Assembly (NCBI GenBank): GCA_019359075.1
Contig: JAHHIB010000009.1
Location: forward strand, 1 to 64,000
Length of the DNA: 64,000 nt
Reading direction: 5' to 3'
Source: Kalymmatonema hyalinum WJT4-NPBG1
GTDB lineage: Bacteria; Cyanobacteriota; Cyanobacteriia; Cyanobacteriales; Nostocaceae
In this document: in pieces, positions 12,665 to 23,726 of the stretch
How positions within the stretch are numbered: position 1 is the first letter of the stretch
Layout of the letters: each line of letters begins with the position of its first letter
The notes under the pieces: model-generated
Told to the model about the DNA's origin: nothing
Seen by the model: the letters and a program-made list of their open reading frames with translations, nothing else
Databases searched by the model: none
Position numbers and translations under genes: made by a program

Positions 12665-13846
12665 ATGTCCGATTCTCAAACCGTTAGCGCTGCTGTTGCC
12701 AAACTCTACAACACCTACCCCTTTCCCCCAGAACCTCTCCTGGATGAACCACCTCCAGGCTATAACTGGCGCTGGAATTGGTTGGCTGCTTATAATTTCT
12801 GTACAGGTCAAAAACCCCAAAAACAAGATATCCGCATTTTAGACGCAGGCTGCGGTACGGGTGTGGGAACGGAATACCTTGTCCACCTTAATCCTGCGGC
12901 TTCTGTTGTCGGAATTGACCTTAGTACCAAGGCTTTGGAAGTTGCTCAAGAACGCTGTCAACGTTCCGGTGCCAACCGCGTTGAGTTTCATCACCTCAGT
13001 TTGTATGATGTGGAACAGTTACCGGGTGAGTTTGATTTTATCAACTGCGTCGGTGTGTTGCATCACTTAAGCGATCCGATTCGGGGTATTCAAGCCTTGG
13101 CGAAGAAGTTAGCCCCAGGCGGGTTGATGCACATCTTTGTCTACGGTGAGTTGGGGCGCTGGGAAATCCAGCTCATGCAAAAGGCGATCGCCCTCCTTCA
13201 AGGTGACAAGCGCGGCGATTATCGTGATGGTGTTCAGGTCGGTCGGCAAATATTCGCTTCTTTACCAGAAAAAAACAGAATTGTCAAGCGGGAGCGAGAA
13301 CGTTGGTCTTTAGAAAATCAACGGGATGAAAACTTTGCGGATATGTACGTGCATCCCCAGGAGATAGATTACAACATTGAGACGTTGTTTGAACTGATTG
13401 ATGCTTCCGGATTGGATTTTGTTGGTTTCTCAAATCCTGGTTTTTGGCAGATAGACAGACTTTTGGGCAAAGCGCCAGAGTTGATGGAAAGGACACAAGG
13501 GTTAGGCGATCGCGTCTCGTACCGCTTGATAGAATTATTAGACCCAGAAGTCACTCACTACGAGCTTTTCCTGAGTTGCCCACCTCTACCGAAAGCTGAC
13601 TGGTCAGCCGATGATGCCATGCTGGCAGCCATTCCCGAGCGGAATCCTTGTATAGATGGTTTTCCGAGCCAGTGTGTCTTTAACTACGATTACCAGATTG
13701 TGAATTTATCGCCACTGGAGTTGGAGTTTTTACAAAAGTGCGATGGTCACTCAACAGTAGGAGGGATTTTGGCAGGCTCGCAACTGGGTTTGGATGCGGT
13801 GAGAACGCTCCTGAAGCAACAGCTGATTTTGTTGACACCAAGTTGA
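12665..13846 (+). CDS. Class I SAM-dependent methyltransferase with C-terminal extension
   Basis: Motif I 'ILDAGCGTGVGTEYL' and acidic 'VVGIDLSTKAL' bind S-adenosylmethionine; 'NCVGVLHHLSDP' is typical of Methyltransf_11/25 enzymes. The N-terminus 'VAKLYNTYPFPPEPL' is shared with a cyanobacterial group of methyltransferases. The C-terminal 50 residues (LSPLELEFLQKCDGHSTVGGI) resemble a small winged-helix or PqqD-like module. ATG at 12665 (MSDSQTVSAAV) was chosen over 12653 or further upstream starts. It is divergent from the amidohydrolase. The substrate is unknown. Confidence 0.85.
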   Translation: MSDSQTVSAAVAKLYNTYPFPPEPLLDEPPPGYNWRWNWLAAYNFCTGQKPQKQDIRILDAGCGTGVGTEYLVHLNPAASVVGIDLSTKALEVAQERCQRSGANRVEFHHLSLYDVEQLPGEFDFINCVGVLHHLSDPIRGIQALAKKLAPGGLMHIFVYGELGRWEIQLMQKAIALLQGDKRGDYRDGVQVGRQIFASLPEKNRIVKRERERWSLENQRDENFADMYVHPQEIDYNIETLFELIDASGLDFVGFSNPGFWQIDRLLGKAPELMERTQGLGDRVSYRLIELLDPEVTHYELFLSCPPLPKADWSADDAMLAAIPERNPCIDGFPSQCVFNYDYQIVNLSPLELEFLQKCDGHSTVGGILAGSQLGLDAVRTLLKQQLILLTPS

Positions 13847-13906
13847 GAAACAAACTCCCAAAACACCAACGGCGCACACCAGAAGGTAAAAGGTAGAATT
13901 TGATAC

Positions 13907-13929
13907 TCACCGCCCTAAAAGTGCGGTGA
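13907..13929 (-). mobile_element. Right-end hairpin of the tnpB element
   Basis: TCACCGC and GCGGTGA form a short stem overlapping the tnpB stop. In IS200/IS605-family elements such a subterminal hairpin marks the right end and is part of the guide (omega) RNA. Confidence 0.6.
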
Positions 13930-15129
13930 TTCTTGGTTCAAAGGGATTCCAATGAATTTACCCTCACCAAGCATCTTGACCGTGTATCCCACGGCTGCAA
14001 GTCCGCGTATCGCGACTACTTGAGCGGCTGCAACATCTCTATCAGTTGTGTAGCCGCAATTCTGGCACTCATGAACACGATCAGCTAGCGTCTTCTTGCC
14101 CGTCTCTGTCTGGCAGTTTGGGCAAATCTGACTAGTTTTTCTGCTATCGACTTTTTGGAAGTACACGCCGCGTTTAAAACAACATTGTCCAAGGATACTG
14201 AAGAATTGACCCCACCCAGCATCTAGACAATGCTTGCCCAGCATCCCGCGCGACAACCCGATAAGATTGAGATCCTCAACAAAAATTGTCTGAGCTTGAT
14301 CACAAAGCCTGTGAGCTACCTTCCAATGAAAATCTTTTCTAGCATTGGCAATGTGTTCATGTAGTTTTTGCACCTTGCCTTGAGCTTTGCGCCAATTGTT
14401 TGATCCTAATTTTTTCCTGCTTACTCGTTGTTGCAGCAATTTAAGCTTGCGTTGGAGATCCACGAAAAACTTAGGACGCTTGACACAAAGACCGTTAGAG
14501 GTAGCAATAAAGCTTGTTAGACCTACATCCACACCTAAAGCATCACCGTGAGGCATAGGCGACGGCACGGAGACATCCCATTGAAGGGTTAACATCACAT
14601 ACCAACCAGAAGCGCGTTTAACTATACGCGCTTGCTTAAGTTTTCCGCCCTCTGCTATTGGTCGAGATACTCGGAAAGCCACCCAACCAATTTTTGGAAG
14701 TTTAATTTGATCCTCACTCAGATCCTCTTGGTTCAATTGCGGAAAAACAAACGAACGCATAGCGCCCGGTTTCTTGAAGCGAGGAAAACCATGATTTTGC
14801 TCCCACATTGACACAAAAGCCTTTTCAAGTCTGATTAGTGTTTGCTGTAAGACTTGGGACTGAACGCGCCGCAAATCAGGAAACTCTTTTTTAGCTTCCG
14901 TTAATGATCTGCTTTGCTGGCTGTAAGTAGGTCTAGGAGCGTCAGCAGAAATGATGTATTCGCCTTGCAGTGAGCAACAGTTAACGTGGCAGCTACGAGA
15001 CTTAAGCCAAGCCTTACGCTCATTGAGCGCGTAATTATAGACCTTGCGGTTGATTTCTAGCCAATCTTCAAAAATAGCTCTTTCGCGATTATTCGGCTTA
15101 AGTTTGTACTCGTAAGTCAAAGTTAACAT
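13915..15129 (-). CDS. tnpB: TnpB-type RNA-guided nuclease of an IS200/IS605-family element
   Basis: The 404-residue protein has an N-terminal helix-turn-helix domain ('LTYEYKLKPNNRERAIFEDWL'), a RuvC-like core with 'GVDVGLTSFIA', 'IFVEDLNLIGL' and 'TTDRDVAAAQ' supplying the catalytic Asp, Glu and Asp, and a four-Cys zinc ribbon (CPNC...CQNC). All catalytic positions are present, so it may be active. No TnpA transposase is nearby, so the element is non-autonomous or a domesticated tnpB. It sits between the methyltransferase and the atp operon. Confidence 0.92.
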   Translation of the reverse strand: MLTLTYEYKLKPNNRERAIFEDWLEINRKVYNYALNERKAWLKSRSCHVNCCSLQGEYIISADAPRPTYSQQSRSLTEAKKEFPDLRRVQSQVLQQTLIRLEKAFVSMWEQNHGFPRFKKPGAMRSFVFPQLNQEDLSEDQIKLPKIGWVAFRVSRPIAEGGKLKQARIVKRASGWYVMLTLQWDVSVPSPMPHGDALGVDVGLTSFIATSNGLCVKRPKFFVDLQRKLKLLQQRVSRKKLGSNNWRKAQGKVQKLHEHIANARKDFHWKVAHRLCDQAQTIFVEDLNLIGLSRGMLGKHCLDAGWGQFFSILGQCCFKRGVYFQKVDSRKTSQICPNCQTETGKKTLADRVHECQNCGYTTDRDVAAAQVVAIRGLAAVGYTVKMLGEGKFIGIPLNQESPHF

Positions 15130-15512
15130 TGCCTCACCTCCTTATTTATATTATACAGGCTTTTTATAAAACGTCAGGAGGGTTTTTAAAAATTGCACTC
15201 TTATGGGCGAGGTTTTAAACCGAAATTTTTGATAAATTAAAAGATAATCCGCTTTTTTCTTGCTGCGACTCCTCATCTCCCCACAACTGACAACACGGAA
15301 CTTCAGGAATTAGGGATAGGGTATAGATTTATCCTATTTGTCCTTATATTCCGTGTCATAAATCGTTTTTGTACTTGGTGTATCTGTCCCTATCCTTTTT
15401 TTGGTGAGAATAAGTTAATTGTTTTTTTCTAAAGTAATGTTACCTCTTCGTGATATGATTCAGCTGGCTGAAAATGCAGTCAACATAATTAGCTGTACTG
15501 GTTTCGAGTCCC
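15130..15512. promoter_or_regulatory. Left flank of the tnpB element and atp1 upstream region
   Basis: These 383 AT-rich bp carry no gene. The GGAGG-type site just before the tnpB start belongs to the element. The rest must contain the atp operon promoter, which I cannot place exactly. Confidence 0.4.
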
Positions 15513-15950
15513 GTGAGCTTGTCAGACGAATCAACTGATCCCACACCGACAATACGACAAGATGCTCAAGCTGGTTTTGAGGACACAGAACCAGCAAGCT
15601 CTATGCAGGAGTTCTATAAACTCTACCAAGAGTTGTTGCTCATCACTCTTGTCTTGACAGGGGTTGTCTTTATCTCTGTTTGGATTTTTTATTCCCTAAA
15701 CATTGCCCTAAATTATTTGCTTGGGGCGTGTACAGGTGTGGTTTACTTGAGGATGTTGGCAAAAGATGTTGAGCGTTTGGGTAGAGAAAAAAATCAGTTG
15801 AGTAAAACTCGGTTAGCGTTATTAGTAGGGATCATTCTACTAGCATCGCGGTGGAATCAACTGCAAATATTGCCCATATTTTTGGGATTCCTTACCTACA
15901 AAGCAACGCTGATCATCTACGTAGTTAGGTTGGCATTTGTCTCTGACTAG
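15513..15950 (+). CDS. atpI: ATP synthase operon protein AtpI/Atp1
   Basis: The 145-residue protein starts at GTG. After a charged N-terminus it has about four membrane segments, first '[22 protein letters not shown]', then '[21 protein letters not shown]'. This matches cyanobacterial Atp1, the first gene of the atp1 operon, thought to help assemble the c-ring. It precedes the a-subunit gene by 164 bp. Confidence 0.88.
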   Translation: MSLSDESTDPTPTIRQDAQAGFEDTEPASSMQEFYKLYQELLLITLVLTGVVFISVWIFYSLNIALNYLLGACTGVVYLRMLAKDVERLGREKNQLSKTRLALLVGIILLASRWNQLQILPIFLGFLTYKATLIIYVVRLAFVSD

Positions 15951-16114
15951 CCAAAGCTCCGGCAACCATAAAAGGCTGACGCGAGCTTTGCGGGAGATCC
16001 GAAGTTTTCCTTTAAGGAAAATCCACATCGGAAGCTCCACCTCGGAAAATCCACGCCGCAAACTCGCTCCACTTCTCCAGGTAAGATTGGAGAAATGATA
16101 GGTAGGTCAAGAAA

Positions 16115-16870
16115 ATGCTGAATTTTCTGAACATCTTCAATTCTGTTCCCCTTGCAGAATTGGAAGTGGGAAAACAACTGTACTGGCAAATTGGCAATTT
16201 AAAACTGCATGGGCAGGTGTTTCTCACCTCCTGGTTAGTTATTGGCTTGCTGGTGTTAGTTTCCATCGCTGCAAGCAGTAACATCAAGCGAATTCCGAGT
16301 GGGCTACAGAACTTCATGGAGTATGCCCTAGACTTTATTCGGGATTTGGCGAAAAACCAGATTGGCGAGAAAGAATACCGCCCTTGGGTGCCATTTGTTG
16401 GCACTTTGTTTTTGTTCATTTTTGTGTCAAATTGGGCAGGAGCACTTGTTCCTTTGAAGCTGATTCACCTACCAGAAGGTGAACTAGCAGCTCCCACCAG
16501 TGACATCAACACAACTGTTGCCTTGGCATTGTTGACATCATTAGCGTATTTTTACGCTGGGTTCAGCAAAAAGGGTTTAGGGTACTTTGGCAACTATGTC
16601 CAACCAGTGGTTTTTATGTTGCCGTTCAAAATTATTGAAGATTTCACAAAGCCCCTTTCCCTAAGTTTCCGTTTATTCGGTAACATCTTGGCAGACGAAC
16701 TGGTTGTTGGCGTGCTGGTACTACTGGTACCTTTATTCGTTCCTCTGCCAGTGATGGCTTTGGGATTATTTACCAGCGCCATCCAAGCACTGATTTTTGC
16801 CACCTTGGCTGCTGCTTACATCGGTGAAGCGCTAGAAGACCATCATGGTGGCGAAGAACATGGTCATTAG
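16115..16870 (+). CDS. atpB: F0 ATP synthase subunit a
   Basis: The 251-residue membrane protein carries the essential Arg in '[19 protein letters not shown]' and the C-terminal '[17 protein letters not shown]'. Subunit a forms the two proton half-channels next to the c-ring in the thylakoid membrane. It ends with a short His-rich tail. Length is normal for cyanobacteria. Confidence 0.97.
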   Translation: MLNFLNIFNSVPLAELEVGKQLYWQIGNLKLHGQVFLTSWLVIGLLVLVSIAASSNIKRIPSGLQNFMEYALDFIRDLAKNQIGEKEYRPWVPFVGTLFLFIFVSNWAGALVPLKLIHLPEGELAAPTSDINTTVALALLTSLAYFYAGFSKKGLGYFGNYVQPVVFMLPFKIIEDFTKPLSLSFRLFGNILADELVVGVLVLLVPLFVPLPVMALGLFTSAIQALIFATLAAAYIGEALEDHHGGEEHGH

Positions 16871-17239
<369 letters not shown>

Positions 17240-17710
17240 CTAGCACTTGTGCTGAGTACTCAGTACTGACAGCACTTGTGCTGAGTACTCAGTACTGACA
17301 GCACTTGTACTGAGTACTCAGTACAGAGTGCTGAGTAAAACTTACTCAGCACTCAGCAACGCCCTTACGAGTATCTCCTCCGGAGACGCTACTTTCTTAG
17401 CCTAAGCTGCTTATGCACGGAGGCACGCCAGTTCCCTAGGTTGAGGAAACCCGCCTATGGCACTTGCCTGGGGCACGGGCTAACGCCCTACGTGCCACGC
17501 TAACGCGTTCCAGGACTGGGCTCACCAGTCGCCTGCGGCAGGGTAACCCCTCCTGTAGCAAGCAGTGCCTCTCGTGAGAGTGGATCTACCGCGCTTCAAA
17601 GGAGGGAAACCTCCCAAAGAAACTGCGGTGCTGCCTCATTAGGGCTCATAAGTCTTTTAGACTCAGGACTCAAAACTCAGAACTGAGCAGTAGATTAGGA
17701 ACAAGCAACG
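17240..17710. repeat. Repeat-filled 471-bp spacer between atpE and the b' gene
   Basis: Three 29-bp tandem units begin with AGCACTTGT at 17242, 17271 and 17300; each contains a self-complementary TACTGAGTACTCAGTA-like core. A related inverted segment follows (17325-17360). From about 17380 to 17640 the DNA is GC-rich and packed with small inverted repeats, ending with GGAGGGAAACCTCCC then GAAACTGCGGTG, a signature also seen at 33503-33540. No gene is present. The structure could set the c : b' message ratio. Confidence 0.75.
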
Positions 17711-18202
17711 ATGATACAGTGGATGACCTTATTTGCAGTAGAAAAGGTTGCCAAAGAGGGAGGGCTGTTTGACTTAGATGCTACCCTGCCTTTGATGGCG
17801 ATCCAGTTTCTACTTTTAGCGATAATTTTGAACGCGATTTTCTACAAACCTCTGGGCAAAGCAATTGATGAGCGGAATGAATATGTCCGCAACAATCAAC
17901 TAGAGGCGCAAGAACGCTTGTCAAAAGCCGAGAAATTGGCGCAGCAATACGAGCAAGAATTAGCAGGAGCAAGACGGCAAGCACAAACAGTGATTGCTGA
18001 TGCTCAAGCTCAAGCTCAGAAAATTGCAGCCGAAAAGACAGCCGATGCACAAAAAGAGGCTCAGGCACAAAGAGAACAAGCAGCTGGTGAAATAGAGCAG
18101 CAAAAACAGCAGGCTCTTGCTTCACTAGAGCAAGAGGTAGACGGACTCAGTCGCCAAATACTAGAAAAGCTTCTAGGAGCAGATCTAGTAGGTCAGCGCT
18201 AA
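17711..18202 (+). CDS. atpF': F0 ATP synthase subunit b'
   Basis: The 163-residue protein has one N-terminal membrane helix ('[20 protein letters not shown]') followed by a long Gln/Ala/Glu-rich coiled coil. In photosynthetic bacteria the peripheral stalk is a b/b' heterodimer, and b' lies directly before b, as here. It links the membrane sector to the F1 head. Confidence 0.95.
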   Translation: MIQWMTLFAVEKVAKEGGLFDLDATLPLMAIQFLLLAIILNAIFYKPLGKAIDERNEYVRNNQLEAQERLSKAEKLAQQYEQELAGARRQAQTVIADAQAQAQKIAAEKTADAQKEAQAQREQAAGEIEQQKQQALASLEQEVDGLSRQILEKLLGADLVGQR

Positions 18203-18327
18203 AAAACAAAATACTTATTAGTTATTAGTGGTTAGTAGTTAGTAGTGAATAACAAAACAACCAACAACTAACAACGAACAACTAACACAACAGACAGCTT
18301 TGGCAGCGCAGTAGTGGATGGAAGAAG
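18203..18327. repeat. AT-rich short tandem repeats between b' and b genes
   Basis: Repeats of TTAGTAG type are followed by complementary CAACTAAC-type repeats, giving a potential long imperfect hairpin across 18215-18290. No coding sequence is seen. Confidence 0.55.
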
Positions 18328-18891
18328 ATGGGGACTTTTTTATTGTTGATGGTGGAAGCCGGTGCCGTCGGAGGTGAATTGACAGAGGCAGCAGGTGAAA
18401 GTGGTTTTGGTCTAAATACTAATATTTTAGAAACCAACCTAATTAACCTTGCCATTATTATTAGTGTGCTGTTTATCTTTGGGCGGAGAGTTTTAGGCAA
18501 GACGCTCCAAGAACGCCGTGAACGGATTGCAACTGCGATTCAAACCGCAGAGCAACGCGCTAAAGATGCAGCAGCAGCCCTTGCAGAGCAGCAACAAAAG
18601 CTGGCGCAAGCTCAAGCAGAGGCAGAAAAAATCAAAAAAGCAGCGCAAGAAAACGCCCAGAAAGCAAGAGAAGCCGTACTGGCTCAAGCAGCTGTTGATA
18701 TTGAACGTATGCGGGAAACAGCAGCATCTGACTTGAACACAGAACGGGAAAAAGCTGTAGCCCAACTGCGGCAAAGAGTCGTCGCTTTGGCATTGCAGAA
18801 AGTCGAGTCAGAACTACGGACTGGAATTGCCGACGATGCTCAACATACATTAATTGACCGCAGCATAGCGCTACTGGGAGGCAACGGATGA
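18328..18891 (+). CDS. atpF: F0 ATP synthase subunit b
   Basis: The 187-residue protein has a membrane helix at '[21 protein letters not shown]' and a long charged coiled coil. It pairs with b' in the peripheral stalk. The N-terminal extension of about 30 residues before the helix is usual in cyanobacteria and chloroplasts. Its stop overlaps the delta start by 4 bp (ATGA), so the two are translationally coupled. Confidence 0.96.
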   Translation: MGTFLLLMVEAGAVGGELTEAAGESGFGLNTNILETNLINLAIIISVLFIFGRRVLGKTLQERRERIATAIQTAEQRAKDAAAALAEQQQKLAQAQAEAEKIKKAAQENAQKAREAVLAQAAVDIERMRETAASDLNTEREKAVAQLRQRVVALALQKVESELRTGIADDAQHTLIDRSIALLGGNG

Positions 18892-19442
18892 GAAGTAATA
18901 TAGCAACAGCCGAAGTAGCGGTGCCTTATGCACAGGCGTTGATGTCAGTCGCACAGTCCAAAAATCTGACAGATCAGTTCGGTGAAGATGTGCGTTCCTT
19001 ACTGAGCTTACTTTCAGAAAGTGAGCAGTTGCGAAACTTTATTGCTAATCCGTTTGTCTCGTCAGAAGACAAAAAGGCAGTCCTCAATAGCGTCCTCGGT
19101 GACGGCGCTAACGCATACTTGCGCAATTTTTTGCTGCTGCTGGTAGATAGAAAGCGCATTTTATTGGTGGAACCGATTTTTCAGCAATATTTGGTGCTGT
19201 TGCGGCAACTTAAACAAATTGCTCTGGCAGAAGTCATTTCTGCTGTTCCCCTCACAGAAGCCCAGCAACAAGCTGTAAAAGATCGGGTGATCGCACTGAC
19301 GAATGCTCGCGAGGTGGAATTAGATACCAAAATTGATCGCGAGTTAATTGGTGGTGTCATCATTAGAGTAGGCTCTCAAGTTATTGACGCCAGTTTACGG
19401 GGTCAACTGCGCCGCATCTCTTTGCGTTTAAGTGGCGCTTAG
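18888..19442 (+). CDS. atpH: F1 ATP synthase subunit delta
   Basis: The 184-residue protein has an N-terminal helical bundle ([14 protein letters not shown]) and the C-terminal signature '[26 protein letters not shown]'. Delta joins the b/b' stalk to the top of the alpha3beta3 head. Its start overlaps atpF by 4 bp. Confidence 0.97.
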   Translation: MRSNIATAEVAVPYAQALMSVAQSKNLTDQFGEDVRSLLSLLSESEQLRNFIANPFVSSEDKKAVLNSVLGDGANAYLRNFLLLLVDRKRILLVEPIFQQYLVLLRQLKQIALAEVISAVPLTEAQQQAVKDRVIALTNAREVELDTKIDRELIGGVIIRVGSQVIDASLRGQLRRISLRLSGA

Positions 19443-19464
19443 AAAAATTATCAATTGTTTATGA

Positions 19465-21063
<1,599 letters not shown>

Positions 21064-21376
21064 ATCACGAGGAGGCAGCGCTATGCACGAGGGCTTCGCC
21101 GTGAGGCTTCGACGGTGAGCTCAGCCGAACTCCGAACGGTTTCCCGAACTGACAGCGACTGCCGTTCAGGAGTCAGGAGTCAGCAAAAAGATGTTATTTC
21201 TCTGTTGACTTCGCAATTGTGAATATAAAACCTTCTTGGCAACAGTATAAGACAGGAGTTAGGAGTTAGAAGTCAGAAAATAGCTTCCTCCTAAACGGCA
21301 GTTGCTTCACTTGGGGAGACCCCAAGACCGCACTGCCTCCTCCTGAATTCTGAATTCTGAATTCTTCTAAAAAATT
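21064..21376. repeat. Repeat-rich spacer between atpA and the gamma gene
   Basis: These 313 bp contain a GC-rich fold-back block (about 21085-21170) with GGCTTCGCCGTGAG and CTCAGCCGAAC motifs, a partial copy of the atpA 3' end (21227-21250), short AGGAGTTAGG-like repeats, and a second hairpin containing CTTGGGGAGACCCCAAG (about 21313-21329). No gene is present. Confidence 0.65.
21227..21250 (+). pseudogene. Duplicated 3' tail of atpA
   Basis: Twenty-one of these 24 bases match the last 24 bases of atpA (21040-21063), including the stop codon. Looser similarity extends about 15 bases further upstream. The copies bracket about 163 bp of repeat DNA. Confidence 0.7.
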
Positions 21377-22324
21377 ATGGCTAACTTAAAAGCAATACGC
21401 GATCGCATTCAATCAGTAAAAAATACCCAAAAAATTACAGAAGCCATGCGGCTGGTAGCAGCAGCGCGGGTACGTCGTGCCCAAGAACAGGTGATTGCTA
21501 CCCGTCCTTTTGCTGACCGCTTGGCTTCAGTGCTGTATGGTTTGCAAACCCGTCTGCGGTTTGAAGATGTAGACCTGCCTTTGTTGAAAAAGCGGGAAGT
21601 CAGGACAGTGGGGCTGTTGGTGATTTCAGGCGATCGCGGTCTATGCGGCGGCTACAACAACAACATTATCAAGCGTGCCGAAAATCGCACCAAAGAACTC
21701 AAGGCAGAAGGTTTTGACTACAAATTTGTCATCGTAGGACGCAAAGCCGGTCAGTACTTCCAACGTCGCGAACAGCCAATAGACGCCACCTTCACTGGCT
21801 TAGAGCAAATTCCCACCGCTGCTGAAGCCTCCAACATTGCAGACCAACTGCTTTCTTTGTTCCTATCAGAAAGCGTAGACCGGATTGAGCTCGTCTACAC
21901 CAAGTTCGTCTCCTTAGTGAGTTCTCGTCCCGTGGTGCAAACCCTGCTTCCCCTTGACCGCCAAGGTCTAGAAGCACAGGATGACGAAGTCTTCCGCTTA
22001 ACAACTCGCGGCGGTCAATTTGAAGTGACACGGGAGAAAGTGGCTACCCAAGTCCGTGCTTTGCCCCGCGACATGATTTTCGAGCAAGATCCAGTACAGA
22101 TTCTCGATTCATTATTACCTCTGTATCTGAGTAACCAGCTCTTACGGGCGCTACAAGAATCAGCCGCAAGCGAACTCGCAGCGCGGATGACAGCAATGAG
22201 CAATGCCAGCGACAACGCCAAAGATCTGATTGGTTCCCTAACGCTGTCTTACAACAAAGCGCGCCAAGCCGCAATTACCCAGCAAATCCTAGAAGTTGTC
22301 GGCGGTGCCGAAGCACAACGTTAG
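21377..22324 (+). CDS. atpG: F1 ATP synthase subunit gamma
   Basis: The 315-residue protein has the N-terminal '[30 protein letters not shown]' helix and a matching C-terminal helix that form the rotating shaft. It contains the photosynthetic-type insertion near residues 195-235, though without the chloroplast redox Cys pair, as in other cyanobacteria. It is last in the atp1 operon and is followed by a strong terminator. It is called atpC in many cyanobacterial annotations. Confidence 0.97.
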   Translation: MANLKAIRDRIQSVKNTQKITEAMRLVAAARVRRAQEQVIATRPFADRLASVLYGLQTRLRFEDVDLPLLKKREVRTVGLLVISGDRGLCGGYNNNIIKRAENRTKELKAEGFDYKFVIVGRKAGQYFQRREQPIDATFTGLEQIPTAAEASNIADQLLSLFLSESVDRIELVYTKFVSLVSSRPVVQTLLPLDRQGLEAQDDEVFRLTTRGGQFEVTREKVATQVRALPRDMIFEQDPVQILDSLLPLYLSNQLLRALQESAASELAARMTAMSNASDNAKDLIGSLTLSYNKARQAAITQQILEVVGGAEAQR

Positions 22325-22343
22325 GAAATTGCTCATAGCAAAT

Positions 22344-22389
22344 AAAAATAGCTAATTGCTAGTTGTTTTGATAGCAATTAGCTATTTTT
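22344..22389 (+). terminator. Rho-independent terminator of the atp operon
   Basis: A perfect 18-bp stem (AAAAATAGCTAATTGCTA with its complement) closes a 10-nt loop and is followed by AGTTTTT. It lies 20 bp after the gamma gene stop. Confidence 0.9.
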
Positions 22390-22424
22390 AGTTTTTGGGG
22401 CTTTTTCACCAACGGAGGCAGATG

Positions 22425-23189
22425 ATGGCACTGACAGCATATGGACCGCTGTGTACCGAGGTTTATGACATTACAAAGCCTATCGGTGGAGAATATCCTG
22501 ACGTTCCATACTACATCAAACATCTTTCCAAAATTGGTGGCAGAATTCTTGAGGCGATGGTTGGCACCGGACGGCTACTCATCCCCCTGCTAGAAGCTGA
22601 TTTGAACGTTGAGGGCATCGATTCCTCAGAAGATATGCTTGCTTGTTGCCGTCAGCACTGTGCGCAAAGGGGGTTGAAATCAGTTCTCCATCATGGTTTT
22701 GTAGAAAATCTTGAGCTAAGCGGCAAATTCAAGGCGATCGTCGTGTCCTTCGGTTCGTTTATGTTGTTAGAGAAGCGAAATGCTGCTGTCGCCGCCTTGC
22801 AAGCTTTTGCACGATACCTTGAACCAGAAGGTCGAATCTTCATCGATTTGGAATTGCCCATCGAAGACTTTAAGACTGAGAACATTGTGAAGCAGCGATC
22901 GCCCATTGAATGTCCGGATGGTTCAACAATTCTCATGCAAATCACTTCTCGCATAGACTGGCTCAATCAACTCAACATGAGCGTGATTCGCTACGAAAAG
23001 TGGAAAAACGGAGAACTTATTGCCACAGAGTTACAGTGGCTTCCTCTGCACTGGTTTGGGCGAGATGAATTTATCATGTGTTTGCAGGAAAACGGTTACA
23101 AAGACATCACCCTATGCGCCAACTACATTGATGGTCAACAACCAAGTTCCCACAAAGACACCTTGTGTTTCTCCGCAGTACTGGCATGA
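22425..23189 (+). CDS. Class I SAM-dependent methyltransferase
   Basis: The SAM site is 'ILEAMVGTGRLLIPLL' with the acidic strand end 'NVEGIDSSEDML'; the fold continues with 'KAIVVSFGSFMLL'. About 254 residues. GGAGG lies 6 nt before the ATG at 22425, which fixes the start better than the TTG at 22395. It resembles the Methyltransf_25 group. No substrate can be inferred. It is a lone gene between the atp terminator and tmRNA. Confidence 0.85.
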   Translation: MALTAYGPLCTEVYDITKPIGGEYPDVPYYIKHLSKIGGRILEAMVGTGRLLIPLLEADLNVEGIDSSEDMLACCRQHCAQRGLKSVLHHGFVENLELSGKFKAIVVSFGSFMLLEKRNAAVAALQAFARYLEPEGRIFIDLELPIEDFKTENIVKQRSPIECPDGSTILMQITSRIDWLNQLNMSVIRYEKWKNGELIATELQWLPLHWFGRDEFIMCLQENGYKDITLCANYIDGQQPSSHKDTLCFSAVLA

Positions 23190-23239
23190 ACCAAAACTAC
23201 CAATCCAATCTCTAAAATTTAAAATCGTAAGTGGCACAT

Positions 23240-23268
23240 TTGAAAATAGCGTACTATAATCGTAGTAT
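23240..23268 (+). promoter_or_regulatory. ssrA: Candidate tmRNA promoter
   Basis: TTGAAA at 23240-23245 and TAGTAT at 23263-23268 are 17 bp apart and end 13 nt before the tmRNA 5' end. A TATAAT at 23255-23260 is an alternative -10. Confidence 0.4.
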
Positions 23269-23281
23269 AGATAAAGCACAT

Positions 23282-23668
23282 GGGTCCGTAACGGTTTCGA
23301 CAGGTTGGCGAAAGCTACTCTGTGATTCAGGTCGAGAGTGAGTCGTCTCTCGGAAATCAAAGGCTCAAAAAAAAAGTAAATGCGAACAACATCGTACCTT
23401 TTGCTCGTAAGCAAGCTCTAGCAGCTGCCTAACAATCTCTAACAGATTCGAGCGTCTCTAGTTTGACTCCGTTAAGGGCTAGAGACCAACCCCCAACGGA
23501 TGCTCTAGCAAGTGTCTCTGGTTGGCTTGCTAGCTAAGACTTAACCAGAGCATCCTACCGTTCGGGATAATGAACGTTCCCCGCCTTGAGGGTAAGAAAG
23601 GCTAAACCTGTGAACGAGTGGGGGGTCAATACCCAGTCTGGACAGCAGTTCGACTCTGCTCGGATCCA
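23282..23668 (+). ncRNA. ssrA: tmRNA (one-piece)
   Basis: The 5' end GGGTCCG pairs with CGGATCC at 23661-23667 to form the 7-bp acceptor stem, and 'GACAGCAGTTCGACTCTGCT' supplies the T-arm. The tag frame runs 23382-23432 and encodes ANNIVPFARKQALAAA followed by TAA, a typical cyanobacterial tag. tmRNA with SmpB releases stalled ribosomes and tags the products for proteolysis. CCA is not encoded. The gene is uninterrupted and in one piece. Confidence 0.97.
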
Positions 23669-23683
23669 CTAAACAATAGTCAC

Positions 23684-23726
23684 AAATCCGCCTTACAATC
23701 TTATGTAATGGCGGATTTTGTTTTTT
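23684..23726 (+). terminator. tmRNA terminator
   Basis: AAATCCGCC-TTAC pairs with GTAA-TGGCGGATTT and is followed by TTGTTTTTT. The next gene's ATG sits immediately after the T-tract. Confidence 0.85.

Noticed and set aside
13915-15129. Cas12-type effector
   Set aside because: Length near 400 residues, the TnpB N-terminal domain and absence of an array point to TnpB.
15497-15515. tRNA-like T-arm before atp1
   Set aside because: The GGTTTCGAGTCCCG stretch lacks a matching stem, anticodon arm and acceptor stem.
21792-22274. Minus-strand frames inside the gamma gene
   Set aside because: Shadows of the confirmed ATP synthase gamma coding sequence.
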